Notes: generated from the letters alone by a model not told the origin. A stretch of DNA of 14,600 nt from Porticoccaceae bacterium UBA1117 (GCA_002313335.1 DCBC01000126.1:1-14600); one strand, 5' to 3'; shown: positions 1 to 8,264, numbered from the stretch's first letter. A program made the numbers and translations.

Positions 1-243
1 TGTGAGCTTTATGTCACCATTGAGCCCTGCACTATGTGCGTTGGGGCAATGGTTCATGCGCGTATTAAGCGCATTGTTTTTGGGGCATTAGAGCCTCGAG
101 CGGGTGCCTTGAAAAGCCAGCTCCAATTGATGGAAAAAGGTCCCTACAACCATTCTATAGTTTGGGATGGGGGGATACTTGAGGAGCAGTGTAGCACTAT
201 GATTAGCGACTTTTTTCGTCAAAAGAGATCCCTAAATACCTAA
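1..243 (+). CDS. tadA: tRNA-specific adenosine deaminase, 5'-truncated by window edge
   Basis: C-terminal 80 residues of a TadA-family enzyme, read in frame from base 1 to the TAA at 241-243. TadA deaminates the wobble adenosine 34 of tRNA-Arg(ACG) to inosine in the cytoplasm, which is needed to decode CGN arginine codons. The visible segment opens with LYVTIEPCTMCVGAMVHAR; PCTMC supplies the two zinc-ligand cysteines of the PCxxC motif. It continues with RIKRIVFGALEPRAG and a C-terminal FFRQKR tail typical of bacterial TadA. The zinc-ligand histidine and catalytic glutamate (HAE motif) lie before the window and cannot be checked. Its stop overlaps that of the convergent mltF gene. The tadA-mltF-purL order resembles pseudomonads. 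A related deaminase is possible, but the FGA..PRAG block favours TadA. Confidence 0.93.
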   Translation, partial: CELYVTIEPCTMCVGAMVHARIKRIVFGALEPRAGALKSQLQLMEKGPYNHSIVWDGGILEEQCSTMISDFFRQKRSLNT

Positions 244-1694
244 ATAGAGGGCAAGTTGCTTTGTTGCCAATCTGTTTTTGCAGCACTATCCGCCTGGTCT
301 TTTGGCGATTCTTCTTGCTTCGCTAGTGAGTATAGTTGCAGGTAATGTTGATAATATTGAATGTTGTCAACGTACAAAACAGGTTCGGCACCTCGCGCAT
401 AACCATGCTTACTTTTTGAGTAAAACTGTTTCTTACTTAAAAGAGGTAGAAACTGACGAACATCTGACCATGAATCGGGGCTTTTCCCGTTGCGTTGGGT
501 CAAAATGCGCGCGTCTTCCAAATGACCAAACCCGACATTATAGGCAGCCAAAGCAAATAGAGTCCGATCAGGTTCGGTGATTCTAGGGGGCAATCTCTGT
601 CTGAGTTTAATTAAATAGCCTGCACCGCCCTCCAGGCTTTGTAGGGCATCCAGACGATTAGAGACTTTCATTTCGCGTGCTGTGTCCAGTGTTAACATCA
701 TCAACCCCCGAACACCTGTTGGCGACTTAGCCTTCGGATTCCAATGAGATTCTTGATAAGCGACTGCGGCCAAAAGTTGCCAGTCCAAGCTATATTTTGC
801 GCCGGCTTCACGAAATAATGCTTCATAGCGTGGAAGACGATTCGCGACCAACTCCCCAAGCCTTGTTGAGTCGGCAACAGAAAAGTTTTTGCTTTGAGAC
901 AGCAATTGTGATTCTAACGTAGCCATTGCACCGCTGGAAATGTAGGCCTCTAAAAACGCATTAGCCGCGGCAATAAGCGTACCATCGCTATGCGAAGGAA
1001 AGGCCCATGCCATTGCTTCTGGCCTTGAGATATCAAAAGCGAGTCCGGCGTTTGGATAAATATGGCGATTGACTAAATAGGCCAAGGAATCGACTACTGC
1101 ATAATCGATATCTCCGTTATCAACCATCCTCATCAAATCATGCATTTCTATATCCTCTTGCTCTCGCCACATTAAAGAGGGAACTGTTTTTTTCAGGACT
1201 TTGAGCCGCTCGCTATGAGATGAGCTGGTGATAACAAGGAGATCTCCATCTAGCTCCTCGAGTGATCTAGGCCTAGTATCACCGCGGCGGTAAAGTAAAT
1301 GTTGAGTGACGTCCAAGTAAGAATCAGAAAAGCGTAGAGACGCGCTGCGCAACTCAGTCTTGACTAAATTTGATGCGGCAAATTCACCCTGCGGCCCACC
1401 TATGGCGAGTAACAGATTACGAAGACTTATTTTTGGCTGGACCTTTAACTCAACATTAAGGCTTTTGGCAAATTCCTTTGCAATAATATACTCAAAACCA
1501 TTTTCACCCCGGCCATCAATAAAATAGGTGGTAGGGCCTGGAGCTGTAAGCATTGTTAAATATCCTATACTTTGAATTCGCTCCAAATCAGACATTTGCC
1601 TGCTGCTGGAGATATATAGAATTAGCCCCAATGCCATGGCGATCAGGAGTATTCGGTTGCGTGCTCTTTTTACTTTTTTAGATAGTTGCCGCAT
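240..1694 (-). CDS. mltF: Membrane-bound lytic murein transglycosylase F
   Basis: A 484-residue protein close to E. coli MltF (518 residues). It cleaves the MurNAc-GlcNAc bond of peptidoglycan non-hydrolytically, leaving 1,6-anhydroMurNAc, and acts at the outer membrane from the periplasm. A basic start followed by a hydrophobic stretch at about residues 14-30 is the signal or anchor; I see no lipobox cysteine. Residues about 40-270 form an SBP_bac_3-like domain, considered regulatory in this family. Residues about 290-460 form the SLT lysozyme-like domain: AYQESHW carries catalytic Glu315, followed by SPTGVRGLMMLT and ALAAYNVGFGH (residues 381-391). The shorter C-terminus accounts for the length difference. 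The ATG at 1692-1694 is the only good start, though the nearest GGAG lies about 16 bases upstream, too far for an ideal site. Divergent from purL. Confidence 0.95.
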   Translation of the reverse strand: MRQLSKKVKRARNRILLIAMALGLILYISSSRQMSDLERIQSIGYLTMLTAPGPTTYFIDGRGENGFEYIIAKEFAKSLNVELKVQPKISLRNLLLAIGGPQGEFAASNLVKTELRSASLRFSDSYLDVTQHLLYRRGDTRPRSLEELDGDLLVITSSSHSERLKVLKKTVPSLMWREQEDIEMHDLMRMVDNGDIDYAVVDSLAYLVNRHIYPNAGLAFDISRPEAMAWAFPSHSDGTLIAAANAFLEAYISSGAMATLESQLLSQSKNFSVADSTRLGELVANRLPRYEALFREAGAKYSLDWQLLAAVAYQESHWNPKAKSPTGVRGLMMLTLDTAREMKVSNRLDALQSLEGGAGYLIKLRQRLPPRITEPDRTLFALAAYNVGFGHLEDARILTQRNGKSPDSWSDVRQFLPLLSKKQFYSKSKHGYARGAEPVLYVDNIQYYQHYLQLYSLAKQEESPKDQADSAAKTDWQQSNLPSI

Positions 1695-1789
1695 AGCTTT
1701 GATTAACTTGCTCCGAACTATTTATTAGTTATTGCGGTGGTTGTTAATTCCGTCACAAAAATATTGTACATGGTTTAGCAAATTCTATC

Positions 1790-1818
1790 TGCCAAAGACG
1801 AGAGTTTTCGGCTAGAAT
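1790..1818 (+). promoter_or_regulatory. Possible purL promoter
   Basis: A TAGAAT -10-like hexamer at 1813-1818 lies 39 bases before the chosen purL start. The -35 position at 17-base spacing (1790-1795, TGCCAA) is a poor match, so only the -10 element supports the call. I see no PurR-type operator in the gap. The 1695-1857 stretch must also hold the mltF promoter on the other strand, for which I found no convincing pair of hexamers. Confidence 0.35.
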
Positions 1819-1857
1819 ACGCGCCTTCCAACCTTGATGATTTTGAGACCAACATCC

Positions 1858-4800
1858 ATGATGATCCTTAGCGGTGCACCCTCTCTTTCGCCATTTCGGC
1901 GAGAAAAATTATTAACAAAGCTACGCGAGTCCGATGCTTCTATTCAATCAGTTTGTGCGGAATATGTTCATTTTGCTGAGCTGTGTAAACCGCTGACACC
2001 AGCAGAAACGATAACCTTAGAAGCGCTCTTGACTTATGGCCCTAGTCAGCAAAAGGCTGATAAAAGGGGTCAATTACTTCTCGTGGCACCTCGTCCCGGA
2101 ACTATTTCACCGTGGTCCAGTAAAGCGACTGATATCGCCCACAATTGCGGGCTACAAACCATTATTCGGTTGGAGCGAGGTACTGCTTATTATATTGAAG
2201 CGTCAACGCCGTTGTCAGAGCAGCAACTTACAGGCTTAGGAGAGTTACTTCGCGACAGGATGGTAGAGTCGGTTTTCGGCGAGTTAGAGCAGGCCCGTGC
2301 TCTGTTTAGTAATAATCTGCCGACACCAGTTAGTGTTGTTGACGTTGTCAATGGTGGTTCAAATGCATTAACCGTCGCCAATGTCAGTTTGGGTTTAGCG
2401 CTAGCTGATGATGAAATAGATTATCTAGTGGCTAACTTTAGTGATCTGAAGCGCAACCCATCTGATGCTGAATTAATGATGTTTGCGCAGGCAAATTCAG
2501 AGCATTGCCGCCACAAAATTTTTAATGCGAGCTGGACTATCGATGGCGTAGATCAGCAGCATTCGTTATTTGGCATGATTCGGAATACAAATGCAGTTAA
2601 TGGAGACAATGTGTTGTCAGCGTATTCTGATAATGCCGCCGTTGTGGCTGGCACTTCAGGCGGTCGATTTTATCCTGACCCCGTAACGCGTAACTATGGC
2701 TATAGTCACGAGCCCGTTCATTTGTTGATGAAGGTTGAGACGCACAATCATCCGACGGCTATTGCTCCTTATGCAGGTGCTGGTACCGGTTCGGGCGGTG
2801 AGATCCGCGATGAGGGTGCCGTTGGTCGAGGGTCTAAACCTAAGGTCGGGCTGGTGGGCTTTACTGTGTCTAACTTACAGATTCCTGATTTTATGCAGCC
2901 TTGGGAGCAGGACTATGGCAAGCCTGATCGTATCGTATCAGCGTTAGAAATAATGATTGAAGGGCCAGTTGGCGGGGCTGCTTTTAACAATGAATTTGGC
3001 AGACCCAATATTTGTGGTTATTTTAGAACCTTTGAAATGGATTTTGCGGGAGAGCGTCGCGGATACCATAAGCCAATTATGATTGCTGGAGGCTATGGGA
3101 ATATTCGCGAAGATCATGTGGATAAACCTGAATTCGAGCCAGGTGCGCAATTAATTGTCTTAGGTGGCCCGGCCATGTTGATTGGGCTCGGGGGTGGCGC
3201 AGCATCATCAATGGCAACAGGCACTAGCTCAGCAGATCTAGATTTCGCTTCTGTGCAGCGACAAAATCCAGAAATTGAGCGGCGTTGCCAAGAGGTTATC
3301 GATTCTTGCTGGCAGTTGGGCGACGTTAACCCCATTGCTTTTATTCATGATGTAGGCGCTGGAGGTTTATCTAATGCGCTACCTGAGTTGGTTAAAGATG
3401 GAGGCACAGGTGGCCGTTTTGATCTTCGATCAATACCCAATGATGAACCGGGTATGTCGCCAGTCGAGATATGGTGCAATGAGGCTCAAGAACGGTATGT
3501 GCTTGCCATTATGCCGGACGATTTAGAACGCTTCATGGCCATCTGCGATCGTGAAAGGTGCCCCTATGCTGTTGTTGGTGAAGCAACGGAACAAAAGAAA
3601 ATAACCGTTATTGACGAGCATTTTGATAATAATCCCGTTGATTTACCGATGTCGGTTTTGTTTGGAAAAACACCAAAAATGCATCGACATGCGACCCGTC
3701 AGGAAGTCCAATATGATGAGTTTTCAGGTCAAGACATAGAACTTTCTGAGGCTGTTTACCGAGTGCTTAGACATCCAACTGTTGCGAGCAAAGGGTTTTT
3801 AATCACCATTGGAGATCGAAGTGTCAGCGGTATGGTAGCTAGAGATCAGATGGTAGGTCCTTGGCAGGTGCCGGTTGCCGATTGTGCGGTGACTACCGTG
3901 ACCTATGATAGTAATGCAGGCGAGGCTATGGCTATGGGTGAGAGAACTCCCTTGGCATTGGTTAATGGGCCAGCTTCTGGACGTATGGCTATTGGTGAGG
4001 CATTGACCAACATTTCTGCTGCGCGTATAGGTAACATCAAAGACGTCAAATTATCGGCTAACTGGATGTGTGCAGCGGGATCACCCGGTGAGGATGAAAA
4101 GCTTTATCGCACGGTTGAAGCAGTCGGTATGGATCTCTGCCCCAAGCTTGGTATTACTATCCCTGTAGGCAAAGATTCAATGTCAATGCGCACTGCTTGG
4201 CAGTCAAACGGGCAAGATAAATCCGTGACGTCACCCCTGTCTTTAATTATCACCGCGTTCTCGCCGGTACTGGATGTGCGCAAGACGTTGACGCCACAGC
4301 TGAGAACAGACTGTGGTGACACGGCTCTGCTGTTATTAGATTTAAACGCGGGTGCCGAGCGACTGGGCGGCTCTATTTTAGCTCAAGTTTACTCTGATTT
4401 TGGTTGCTCTATACCGGACGTAGATGATTCGAACGCGCTGCTAGGATTCTTTAATGCCATGCAATCCTCAATCCAGGATGATGACATTTTGGCTTATCAT
4501 GACAGGTCTGATGGTGGCTTGTTAGCAACGCTTACGGAAATGAGTTTCGCTGGTCATGTTGGCTTAACGGTAGATATTAATAGTGGTATCGCCGGGTCAA
4601 AAAGCACCGCTTTGTCGGCATTATTTAATGAAGAGCTAGGGGCGGTAATCCAAGTTAAAGTAGACCGTGTTAACGCTATGATGAAGAAATTTTTGCTCGC
4701 AGGGGTCAATATATTTGAGCTGGGTGGGTTAAATGATGACGATACTGTTGATATTCATTATAAGGGCGAGAGTATTTTCCAAGATAGTCGCGCCAATTTA

Positions 4801-5742
4801 CAGAGTGCGTGGAGTGAAACCTCATTTCAGATTGCCTCTCTGCGGGATAATGCTGATTGTGTGCGCGAAGAATTTGAGCGAATACAGTCCCTTGATCAAG
4901 GTTTGTCGGCACGTTTAACCTTTGACCCAACGGATGACATCAGTGCACCTTACATTGCAACTGGCGTAAAACCCATGGTGGCGATTGTTCGAGAGCAGGG
5001 CGTTAATAGCCATTTGGAGATGGCTGCCGCCTTTGATCGCGCTGGATTTACTGCGGTGGATGTGCATATGAGTGACTTATTGGCGGGGCGCACCGCGCTT
5101 AGTAACTATGCCGGTATGGTTGCCTGCGGCGGGTTTTCTTATGGAGATGTTCTTGGGGCCGGCGAAGGTTGGGCTAAAACAGTACTGTTTAACAACCAGC
5201 TTCGTGATCAATTTGAGGGGTTTTTCCAGCGTGAAGATACCTTTAGTCTGGGAGTTTGTAACGGTTGTCAAATGTTGAGCAATCTCAAATCACTCATTCC
5301 TGGGTCAGAGTTGTGGCCTCGCTTTGTTCGTAATCTCTCAGAGCAGTTTGAAGCGCGTTTTTCACTGGTGAGAATTGAGCAATCAAATTCTATTATGCTC
5401 AGGAACATGCAGGGCACGGTTATGCCAATAGCGGTTTCTCACGGTGAGGGTAGGGCGGAGTTCGCGTCCCCAGGAGAGCTTATTAATCTCAATAACAGCA
5501 ACCAAATAGCGTTGCGATTTTTGGAAAATAATCTTCAAGTTGCGTCGCGTTACCCCGCCAATCCTAATGGGTCGCCTGAAGGGATAAGCGGCGTTACATC
5601 GGCTGACGGTCGGGTTACTCTAATGATGCCGCATCCTGAGCGAGTATTCCGCACGGTACTAAATTCTTGGCATCCAAATGAGTGGGGCGAGGATAGTGGG
5701 TGGATGCGGATATTCAGAAATGCAAGACAGTTTGTCGACTAG
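1858..5742 (+). CDS. purL: Phosphoribosylformylglycinamidine synthase (FGAM synthase), large single-chain form
   Basis: A 1294-residue protein, almost the same length as E. coli PurL (1295). It converts FGAR, glutamine and ATP to FGAM, the fourth step of purine synthesis, in the cytoplasm. The order is: PurS-like N-terminus, linker, two AIRS-type synthase halves, and a C-terminal class I glutamine amidotransferase domain from about residue 1035. Visible motifs include [20 protein letters not shown], the glycine-rich [32 protein letters not shown] and HDRSDGGL. In the amidotransferase, LGVCNGCQM gives nucleophile Cys1134, and MPHPERVFR gives His1259 and Glu1261, as in E. coli (1135, 1260, 1262). 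The frame is open back to a TTG at 1834, but the ATG at 1858 gives [11 protein letters not shown], matching family N-termini; ATG 1861 is equally possible. No obvious terminator follows. Confidence 0.98.
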   Translation: MMILSGAPSLSPFRREKLLTKLRESDASIQSVCAEYVHFAELCKPLTPAETITLEALLTYGPSQQKADKRGQLLLVAPRPGTISPWSSKATDIAHNCGLQTIIRLERGTAYYIEASTPLSEQQLTGLGELLRDRMVESVFGELEQARALFSNNLPTPVSVVDVVNGGSNALTVANVSLGLALADDEIDYLVANFSDLKRNPSDAELMMFAQANSEHCRHKIFNASWTIDGVDQQHSLFGMIRNTNAVNGDNVLSAYSDNAAVVAGTSGGRFYPDPVTRNYGYSHEPVHLLMKVETHNHPTAIAPYAGAGTGSGGEIRDEGAVGRGSKPKVGLVGFTVSNLQIPDFMQPWEQDYGKPDRIVSALEIMIEGPVGGAAFNNEFGRPNICGYFRTFEMDFAGERRGYHKPIMIAGGYGNIREDHVDKPEFEPGAQLIVLGGPAMLIGLGGGAASSMATGTSSADLDFASVQRQNPEIERRCQEVIDSCWQLGDVNPIAFIHDVGAGGLSNALPELVKDGGTGGRFDLRSIPNDEPGMSPVEIWCNEAQERYVLAIMPDDLERFMAICDRERCPYAVVGEATEQKKITVIDEHFDNNPVDLPMSVLFGKTPKMHRHATRQEVQYDEFSGQDIELSEAVYRVLRHPTVASKGFLITIGDRSVSGMVARDQMVGPWQVPVADCAVTTVTYDSNAGEAMAMGERTPLALVNGPASGRMAIGEALTNISAARIGNIKDVKLSANWMCAAGSPGEDEKLYRTVEAVGMDLCPKLGITIPVGKDSMSMRTAWQSNGQDKSVTSPLSLIITAFSPVLDVRKTLTPQLRTDCGDTALLLLDLNAGAERLGGSILAQVYSDFGCSIPDVDDSNALLGFFNAMQSSIQDDDILAYHDRSDGGLLATLTEMSFAGHVGLTVDINSGIAGSKSTALSALFNEELGAVIQVKVDRVNAMMKKFLLAGVNIFELGGLNDDDTVDIHYKGESIFQDSRANLQSAWSETSFQIASLRDNADCVREEFERIQSLDQGLSARLTFDPTDDISAPYIATGVKPMVAIVREQGVNSHLEMAAAFDRAGFTAVDVHMSDLLAGRTALSNYAGMVACGGFSYGDVLGAGEGWAKTVLFNNQLRDQFEGFFQREDTFSLGVCNGCQMLSNLKSLIPGSELWPRFVRNLSEQFEARFSLVRIEQSNSIMLRNMQGTVMPIAVSHGEGRAEFASPGELINLNNSNQIALRFLENNLQVASRYPANPNGSPEGISGVTSADGRVTLMMPHPERVFRTVLNSWHPNEWGEDSGWMRIFRNARQFVD

Positions 5743-5798
5743 GTTTATAGTGTGAGATGATTCTTGTCGTCGACGGTCCAATAGAGGTAATGTGAGTT

Positions 5799-6059
5799 AT
5801 GAGTAAAATCCACAACGAACCTGAGTTAGTGAAAAAAGCCCTTCACGTTGGCGCGGTTTATGCCAAAAAACGTGGTTATGGTGAAGTTGAAAATCAAGAC
5901 TCACTCAAGCTCAAAGTGGAGTTTGTGTATCGAGTCTTAATCGAAGACAAGCTGATCCAACCACTCGCCAAGGACCAAATTAATGATCCCAATATGCGCC
6001 ACAAGCTAGCACTGTGGATTTCTCGACAACTACCTGCCGATCACCCGCTACTGAAGTAA
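5799..6059 (+). CDS. Small conserved protein of unknown function, DUF5062-like
   Basis: An 86-residue, charged, soluble protein with no signal peptide or membrane segment. The pattern (N-terminal ELVKKALHVGAVYAKKRG, then KVEFVYRVLIEDKLIQPL, then MRHKLALWISRQLPADHPLL) resembles, from memory, the DUF5062 family of small proteins in Vibrio, Shewanella and related gammaproteobacteria. That family has no established function, and I assign none. It is probably all-helical. The start is supported by AGAGGT at 5783-5788, 10 bases before the ATG. It lies 56 bases after purL on the same strand with no clear terminator between, so read-through from purL is likely. A TATAGT at 5746-5751 could be a -10 element, but I see no matching -35. 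Normal codon use and the conserved-looking C-terminus argue for a real gene. Confidence 0.75.
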   Translation: MSKIHNEPELVKKALHVGAVYAKKRGYGEVENQDSLKLKVEFVYRVLIEDKLIQPLAKDQINDPNMRHKLALWISRQLPADHPLLK

Positions 6060-6099
6060 AGGTTGAGCGTTGAAGACCTGTTCTGTGTTAAGCTTTGGC

Positions 6100-6481
6100 G
6101 TGAGTTGACTAGGCAATCGCTGCACTGAACTCTCCAACATTCGCTTGCGTTTTTAGGGGAACAGGGCAGAGGAAAGTCCGGGCTCCAAAGGGTAGAGTGC
6201 CAGGTAACGCCTGGGGGGCGAAAGCCTACGGAAAGTGCCGCAGAGATTAGACCGCCGATGGTTCGTTCGCGAACACAGGTAAGGGTGAAAAGGTGCGGTA
6301 AGAGCGCACCGCGCTGCTGGTAACAGTAGTGGCATGGTAAACCCCACTCGGAGCAAGACCAAATAGGTTCCCATATGGCGCGACCCGCGTTGGGGACGGG
6401 TAGGTTGCTTGAGGCAAACGGTGACGTTTGTCCCAGATGAATGATTGTCCACGACAGAACCCGGCTTATCGGTCAACTCAC
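6100..6481 (+). ncRNA. rnpB: RNase P RNA, bacterial type A
   Basis: The catalytic RNA of RNase P, which removes 5' leaders from pre-tRNAs together with RnpA protein. Helix P1 is visible as GTGAGTTGAC at 6100-6109 pairing perfectly with GTCAACTCAC at 6472-6481. Conserved blocks, in order: GAGGAAAGTCCGGGCTCC (6169-6186), GCCAGGTAACGCCTGG, GGTAAGAGCGCACCGCG, GAGCAAGACCAAATAG (6351-6366) and ACGACAGAACCCGGCTTAT (6451-6469). The first and last blocks supply the P4 core. The roughly 382-base length fits E. coli (377). Ends are set from P1 and are approximate by a few bases. I see no strong -10/-35 pair upstream; TTGAGC (6063) and TTAAGC (6088) are weak candidates. It is followed by its own terminator. 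Confidence 0.97.
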
Positions 6482-6500
6482 TTTTAGTTTGTTCAATCTC

Positions 6501-6530
6501 AAAAGGCCAGTAGCTTGCTACTGGCCTTTT
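6501..6530 (+). terminator. Intrinsic terminator of rnpB
   Basis: AAAAGGCCAGTAG at 6501-6513 pairs perfectly with CTACTGGCCTTTT at 6518-6530, giving a 13-bp stem with a CTTG loop. The stem ends in a T run continued by GTTT. It begins 20 bases after the rnpB P1 helix. The A-tract on the 5' side makes it potentially bidirectional. It insulates the dcw cluster from rnpB and purL transcription. Confidence 0.93.
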
Positions 6531-6761
6531 GTTTAATCGTCCCACCAGAGCTTTATTGGCTAATGCTTTTAAAGCATAAAGAATTATTTATTTATACGTA
6601 GACCGTCCTTAAAGCCCTAAAAGCTAGAAGTTACTTTAAGTGTTGGCGGTATAATTATGTTTATATTGCCAAATATTTTGGCCTCTTTGAGTGCTTTTAA
6701 AGGGATCGCCAATATTGTCGGAACTTACTGATTTTATTACCTTTTTATCAATCCATAGCCC
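6531..6761. other. Gene-free stretch between the rnpB terminator and the mra promoter
   Basis: AT-rich and without a convincing coding frame on either strand. It holds several inverted repeats: ATGCTTTTAAAGCAT at 6563-6577 (7-bp arms, one central base), a 12-bp hairpin with two G-U pairs at 6643-6672, and GCCAAATATTTTGGC at 6668-6682, which shares five bases with the preceding hairpin. The 11-mer TGCTTTTAAAG occurs twice (6564-6574 and 6692-6702). A perfect TATAAT at 6650-6655 has no -35 partner at normal spacing. The function is unknown; it could include a small RNA or regulator sites for the dcw cluster. Confidence 0.6.
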
Positions 6762-6790
6762 TTGACATTGGTGCAGTCGAGTAATAGTGT
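6762..6790 (+). promoter_or_regulatory. Probable mra promoter driving the dcw cluster
   Basis: A perfect TTGACA -35 at 6762-6767 is followed after 17 bases by TAGTGT at 6785-6790, a weak -10 (T, A and final T match). The predicted start site near 6797 abuts the first MraZ operator unit, and the leader to mraZ would be about 60 bases. An 8-bp palindrome, TGTGCACA, covers 6788-6795 between the -10 and the start site. A sigma-70 promoter just upstream of MraZ boxes matches the known autoregulated E. coli arrangement. Confidence 0.7.
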
Positions 6791-6797
6791 GCACATA

Positions 6798-6827
6798 TGG
6801 GAAAAAGTGGCGAAAAGTGGTGTTTAA
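6798..6827 (+). promoter_or_regulatory. MraZ operator: three direct repeats, 10-base period
   Basis: TGG occurs at 6798, 6808 and 6818, giving three head-to-tail units: TGGGAAAAAG, TGGCGAAAAG and TGGTGTTTAA. MraZ is established to bind arrays of TGGG-type or AAAGTG-type repeats at about one per helical turn upstream of its own gene. These units fit both spacing and core, and sit at the predicted transcription start, where binding would block the promoter. Autorepression here is inferred from the family. Confidence 0.8.
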
Positions 6828-6857
6828 GACTGCTTTTTTGATAAGGAAAGGTTAAAA

Positions 6858-7325
6858 ATGTTTCGAGGCAGCGATCCGATAAACATGGATTCGAAAGGTA
6901 GAATGGCGATTCCAACTCGCTATCGTGATCTATTGTCTCAATTATGTGGTGGTGATTTAGTGATTACCATCGACATGAAATCAACCTGCCTAACTCTTTC
7001 TCCGCTGCCGGAGTGGAAGAAATTCGAAGAAAAAGTAGCCGCATTACCCGCACTTGATGATCTTGGTGAGATGCTCAGCAGATTCGTTGTTGGTCAGGCT
7101 AAAGATATCCAGCTCGATGGTAGTGGACGTGTATTGATACCGTCTGAGCTACGTGATTACGCGGAGATCGAGAAGAAACTGATTTTAGTGGGCCGAACTC
7201 AGCGGTTAGAAATTTGGTCAGAAGAAAATTGGAACATTGAGCGCGAAAAATCGCAACAAAACTATCGCGGCATGCTGACAGATCGAGATCGTATGTCAGA
7301 TGCCCTTAAAAACCTGTCTTGGTAA
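6858..7325 (+). CDS. mraZ: Transcriptional regulator MraZ
   Basis: A 155-residue protein (E. coli 152) with two SpoVT/AbrB-like DNA-binding repeats. The first has DSKGRMAIPTRYR at residues 11-23 and the second has DGSGRVLIPSELR at 87-99. LPEWKKFEEKV and the C-terminal LVGRTQRLEIWSEENW are also family-typical. MraZ forms a ring-shaped oligomer that binds spaced repeats ahead of the dcw cluster and represses it in E. coli. AAGGAAAGG at 6843-6851 precedes the ATG at good spacing, and the N-terminus MFRGSDPINMDSKGR aligns with E. coli without extension. The TAA is followed directly by an in-frame GTG of rsmH with no gap. It is the first gene of the cluster, controlled by the operator array 31 bases upstream. 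Confidence 0.97.
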   Translation: MFRGSDPINMDSKGRMAIPTRYRDLLSQLCGGDLVITIDMKSTCLTLSPLPEWKKFEEKVAALPALDDLGEMLSRFVVGQAKDIQLDGSGRVLIPSELRDYAEIEKKLILVGRTQRLEIWSEENWNIEREKSQQNYRGMLTDRDRMSDALKNLSW

Positions 7326-8264
7326 GTGGAATCGATTGTGACTGAGCATACGACGGTACTGTTGAAAGAAGCGATTGAGGCGTTAGTTAGTGACGTTGAC
7401 GGCTTCTATGTCGATGGCACTTTCGGACGCGGAGGTCATTGTGCAGAGTTGCTAAATAGGCTATCTCCTAAAGGGTTAGTGATGGCCGTTGATAAAGACC
7501 TTCAGGCAATCAGTGCAGGCAAAGATAAGTTTTCGGATGATGCGCGAATTAATTTTGTACATGGTAGTTTCGCTGATTTGAGCGACTTTATAGAGAAACA
7601 AAATCGTATTGGCAAGGTGTCCGGTGTATTGCTAGATCTGGGTGTTTCATCCCCGCAACTGGATCAGGCGGAACGAGGATTCAGTTTCATGCGTGACGGT
7701 CCGTTGGATATGCGTATGGATACTACCAGGGGTTTGTCAGCAGCGGAGTGGATTGCAACGGCCGAGGAGCAAGATATTGCTCAGGTCATCAAACAGTATG
7801 GTGAGGAGAAGTTTGCTCGCCGCATGGCTAGCGCTGTAGTTCGTGAGAGGGCTAAAGAGCCTATTACTCGGACAGTCCAATTAGCCTCAATACTGGCCGC
7901 GGCTCATCCTGCTTGGGAGCGCGGACGGCATCCAGCGACCAAGGCATTTCAGGCCATAAGAATTTTTATCAATCGCGAATTAGCCGATTTGGAAATATTG
8001 CTCAAACAGGTGATCGATTTGCTAGAGATTGGTGGTCGGTTAGTTGTCATTAGCTTTCATTCATTAGAAGACCGGCATGTGAAGCGGTTTATCCGCGATC
8101 AAGAAAGAGGCATTAAGTTGCCCAAAAATCTTCCGATCAGAGATGTTGAGCGCGGAGTTCGACTAAAAAAATTAAGCAAAGCAATTAAACCCTCCGACTT
8201 TGAAGTTGGCCAGAATGTCCGCTCTAGAAGCGCGGTAATGCGTGTTGCTGAGAGAGTAGCCTGA
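7326..8264 (+). CDS. rsmH: 16S rRNA (cytosine-1402-N4)-methyltransferase RsmH
   Basis: A 312-residue enzyme (E. coli RsmH 313) that uses S-adenosylmethionine to methylate N4 of C1402 in 16S rRNA at the ribosomal P site. The SAM-binding motif reads YVDGTFGRGGHCAELL near the N-terminus. LLDLGVSSPQLDQAERGFSF, GPLDMRMD and RLVVISFHSLEDRHVKRF are the diagnostic family blocks. Two GTG starts are possible. The one at 7326 abuts the mraZ stop and relies on coupling. The one at 7338 begins MTEHTTVLL and has GGAA six bases upstream; it may well be the true start, removing four residues. The TGA at 8262-8264 is one base before the ftsL ATG. Confidence 0.96.
   Translation: MESIVTEHTTVLLKEAIEALVSDVDGFYVDGTFGRGGHCAELLNRLSPKGLVMAVDKDLQAISAGKDKFSDDARINFVHGSFADLSDFIEKQNRIGKVSGVLLDLGVSSPQLDQAERGFSFMRDGPLDMRMDTTRGLSAAEWIATAEEQDIAQVIKQYGEEKFARRMASAVVRERAKEPITRTVQLASILAAAHPAWERGRHPATKAFQAIRIFINRELADLEILLKQVIDLLEIGGRLVVISFHSLEDRHVKRFIRDQERGIKLPKNLPIRDVERGVRLKKLSKAIKPSDFEVGQNVRSRSAVMRVAERVA

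Noticed and set aside
278..580. Plus-strand reading frame opposite mltF
   Set aside because: It is fully antisense to a well-supported lytic transglycosylase gene and its translation shows no recognisable motif.
1834..1857. Upstream TTG start for purL adding eight residues
   Set aside because: The added residues have no counterpart in the family, the ATG at 1858 matches E. coli PurL, and the TTG lies only 16 bases after the candidate -10 element.
2036..5278. Several 60-75-codon frames inside purL on both strands
   Set aside because: All lie in alternative frames of an intact, strongly conserved gene and none has a plausible ribosome binding site or protein-like composition.
5735..5776. Two GTCGAC sites flanking the purL stop as a possible repeat or attachment site
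   Set aside because: A 6-base palindrome occurring twice within 40 bases is within chance expectation and no integrase, tRNA or longer repeat is nearby.
6141..6156. Terminator-like CGC-TT-GCG followed by T5 inside rnpB
   Set aside because: The stem is only 3 bp and sits in the P3 region of RNase P RNA; the full-length RNA with a perfect P1 and a strong downstream terminator shows it does not end here.
6153..6545. 130-codon minus-strand reading frame over the RNase P RNA gene
   Set aside because: It lies antisense to rnpB and runs through the terminator. Conserved structural RNA sequence explains it, and such frames are a common source of spurious protein entries.
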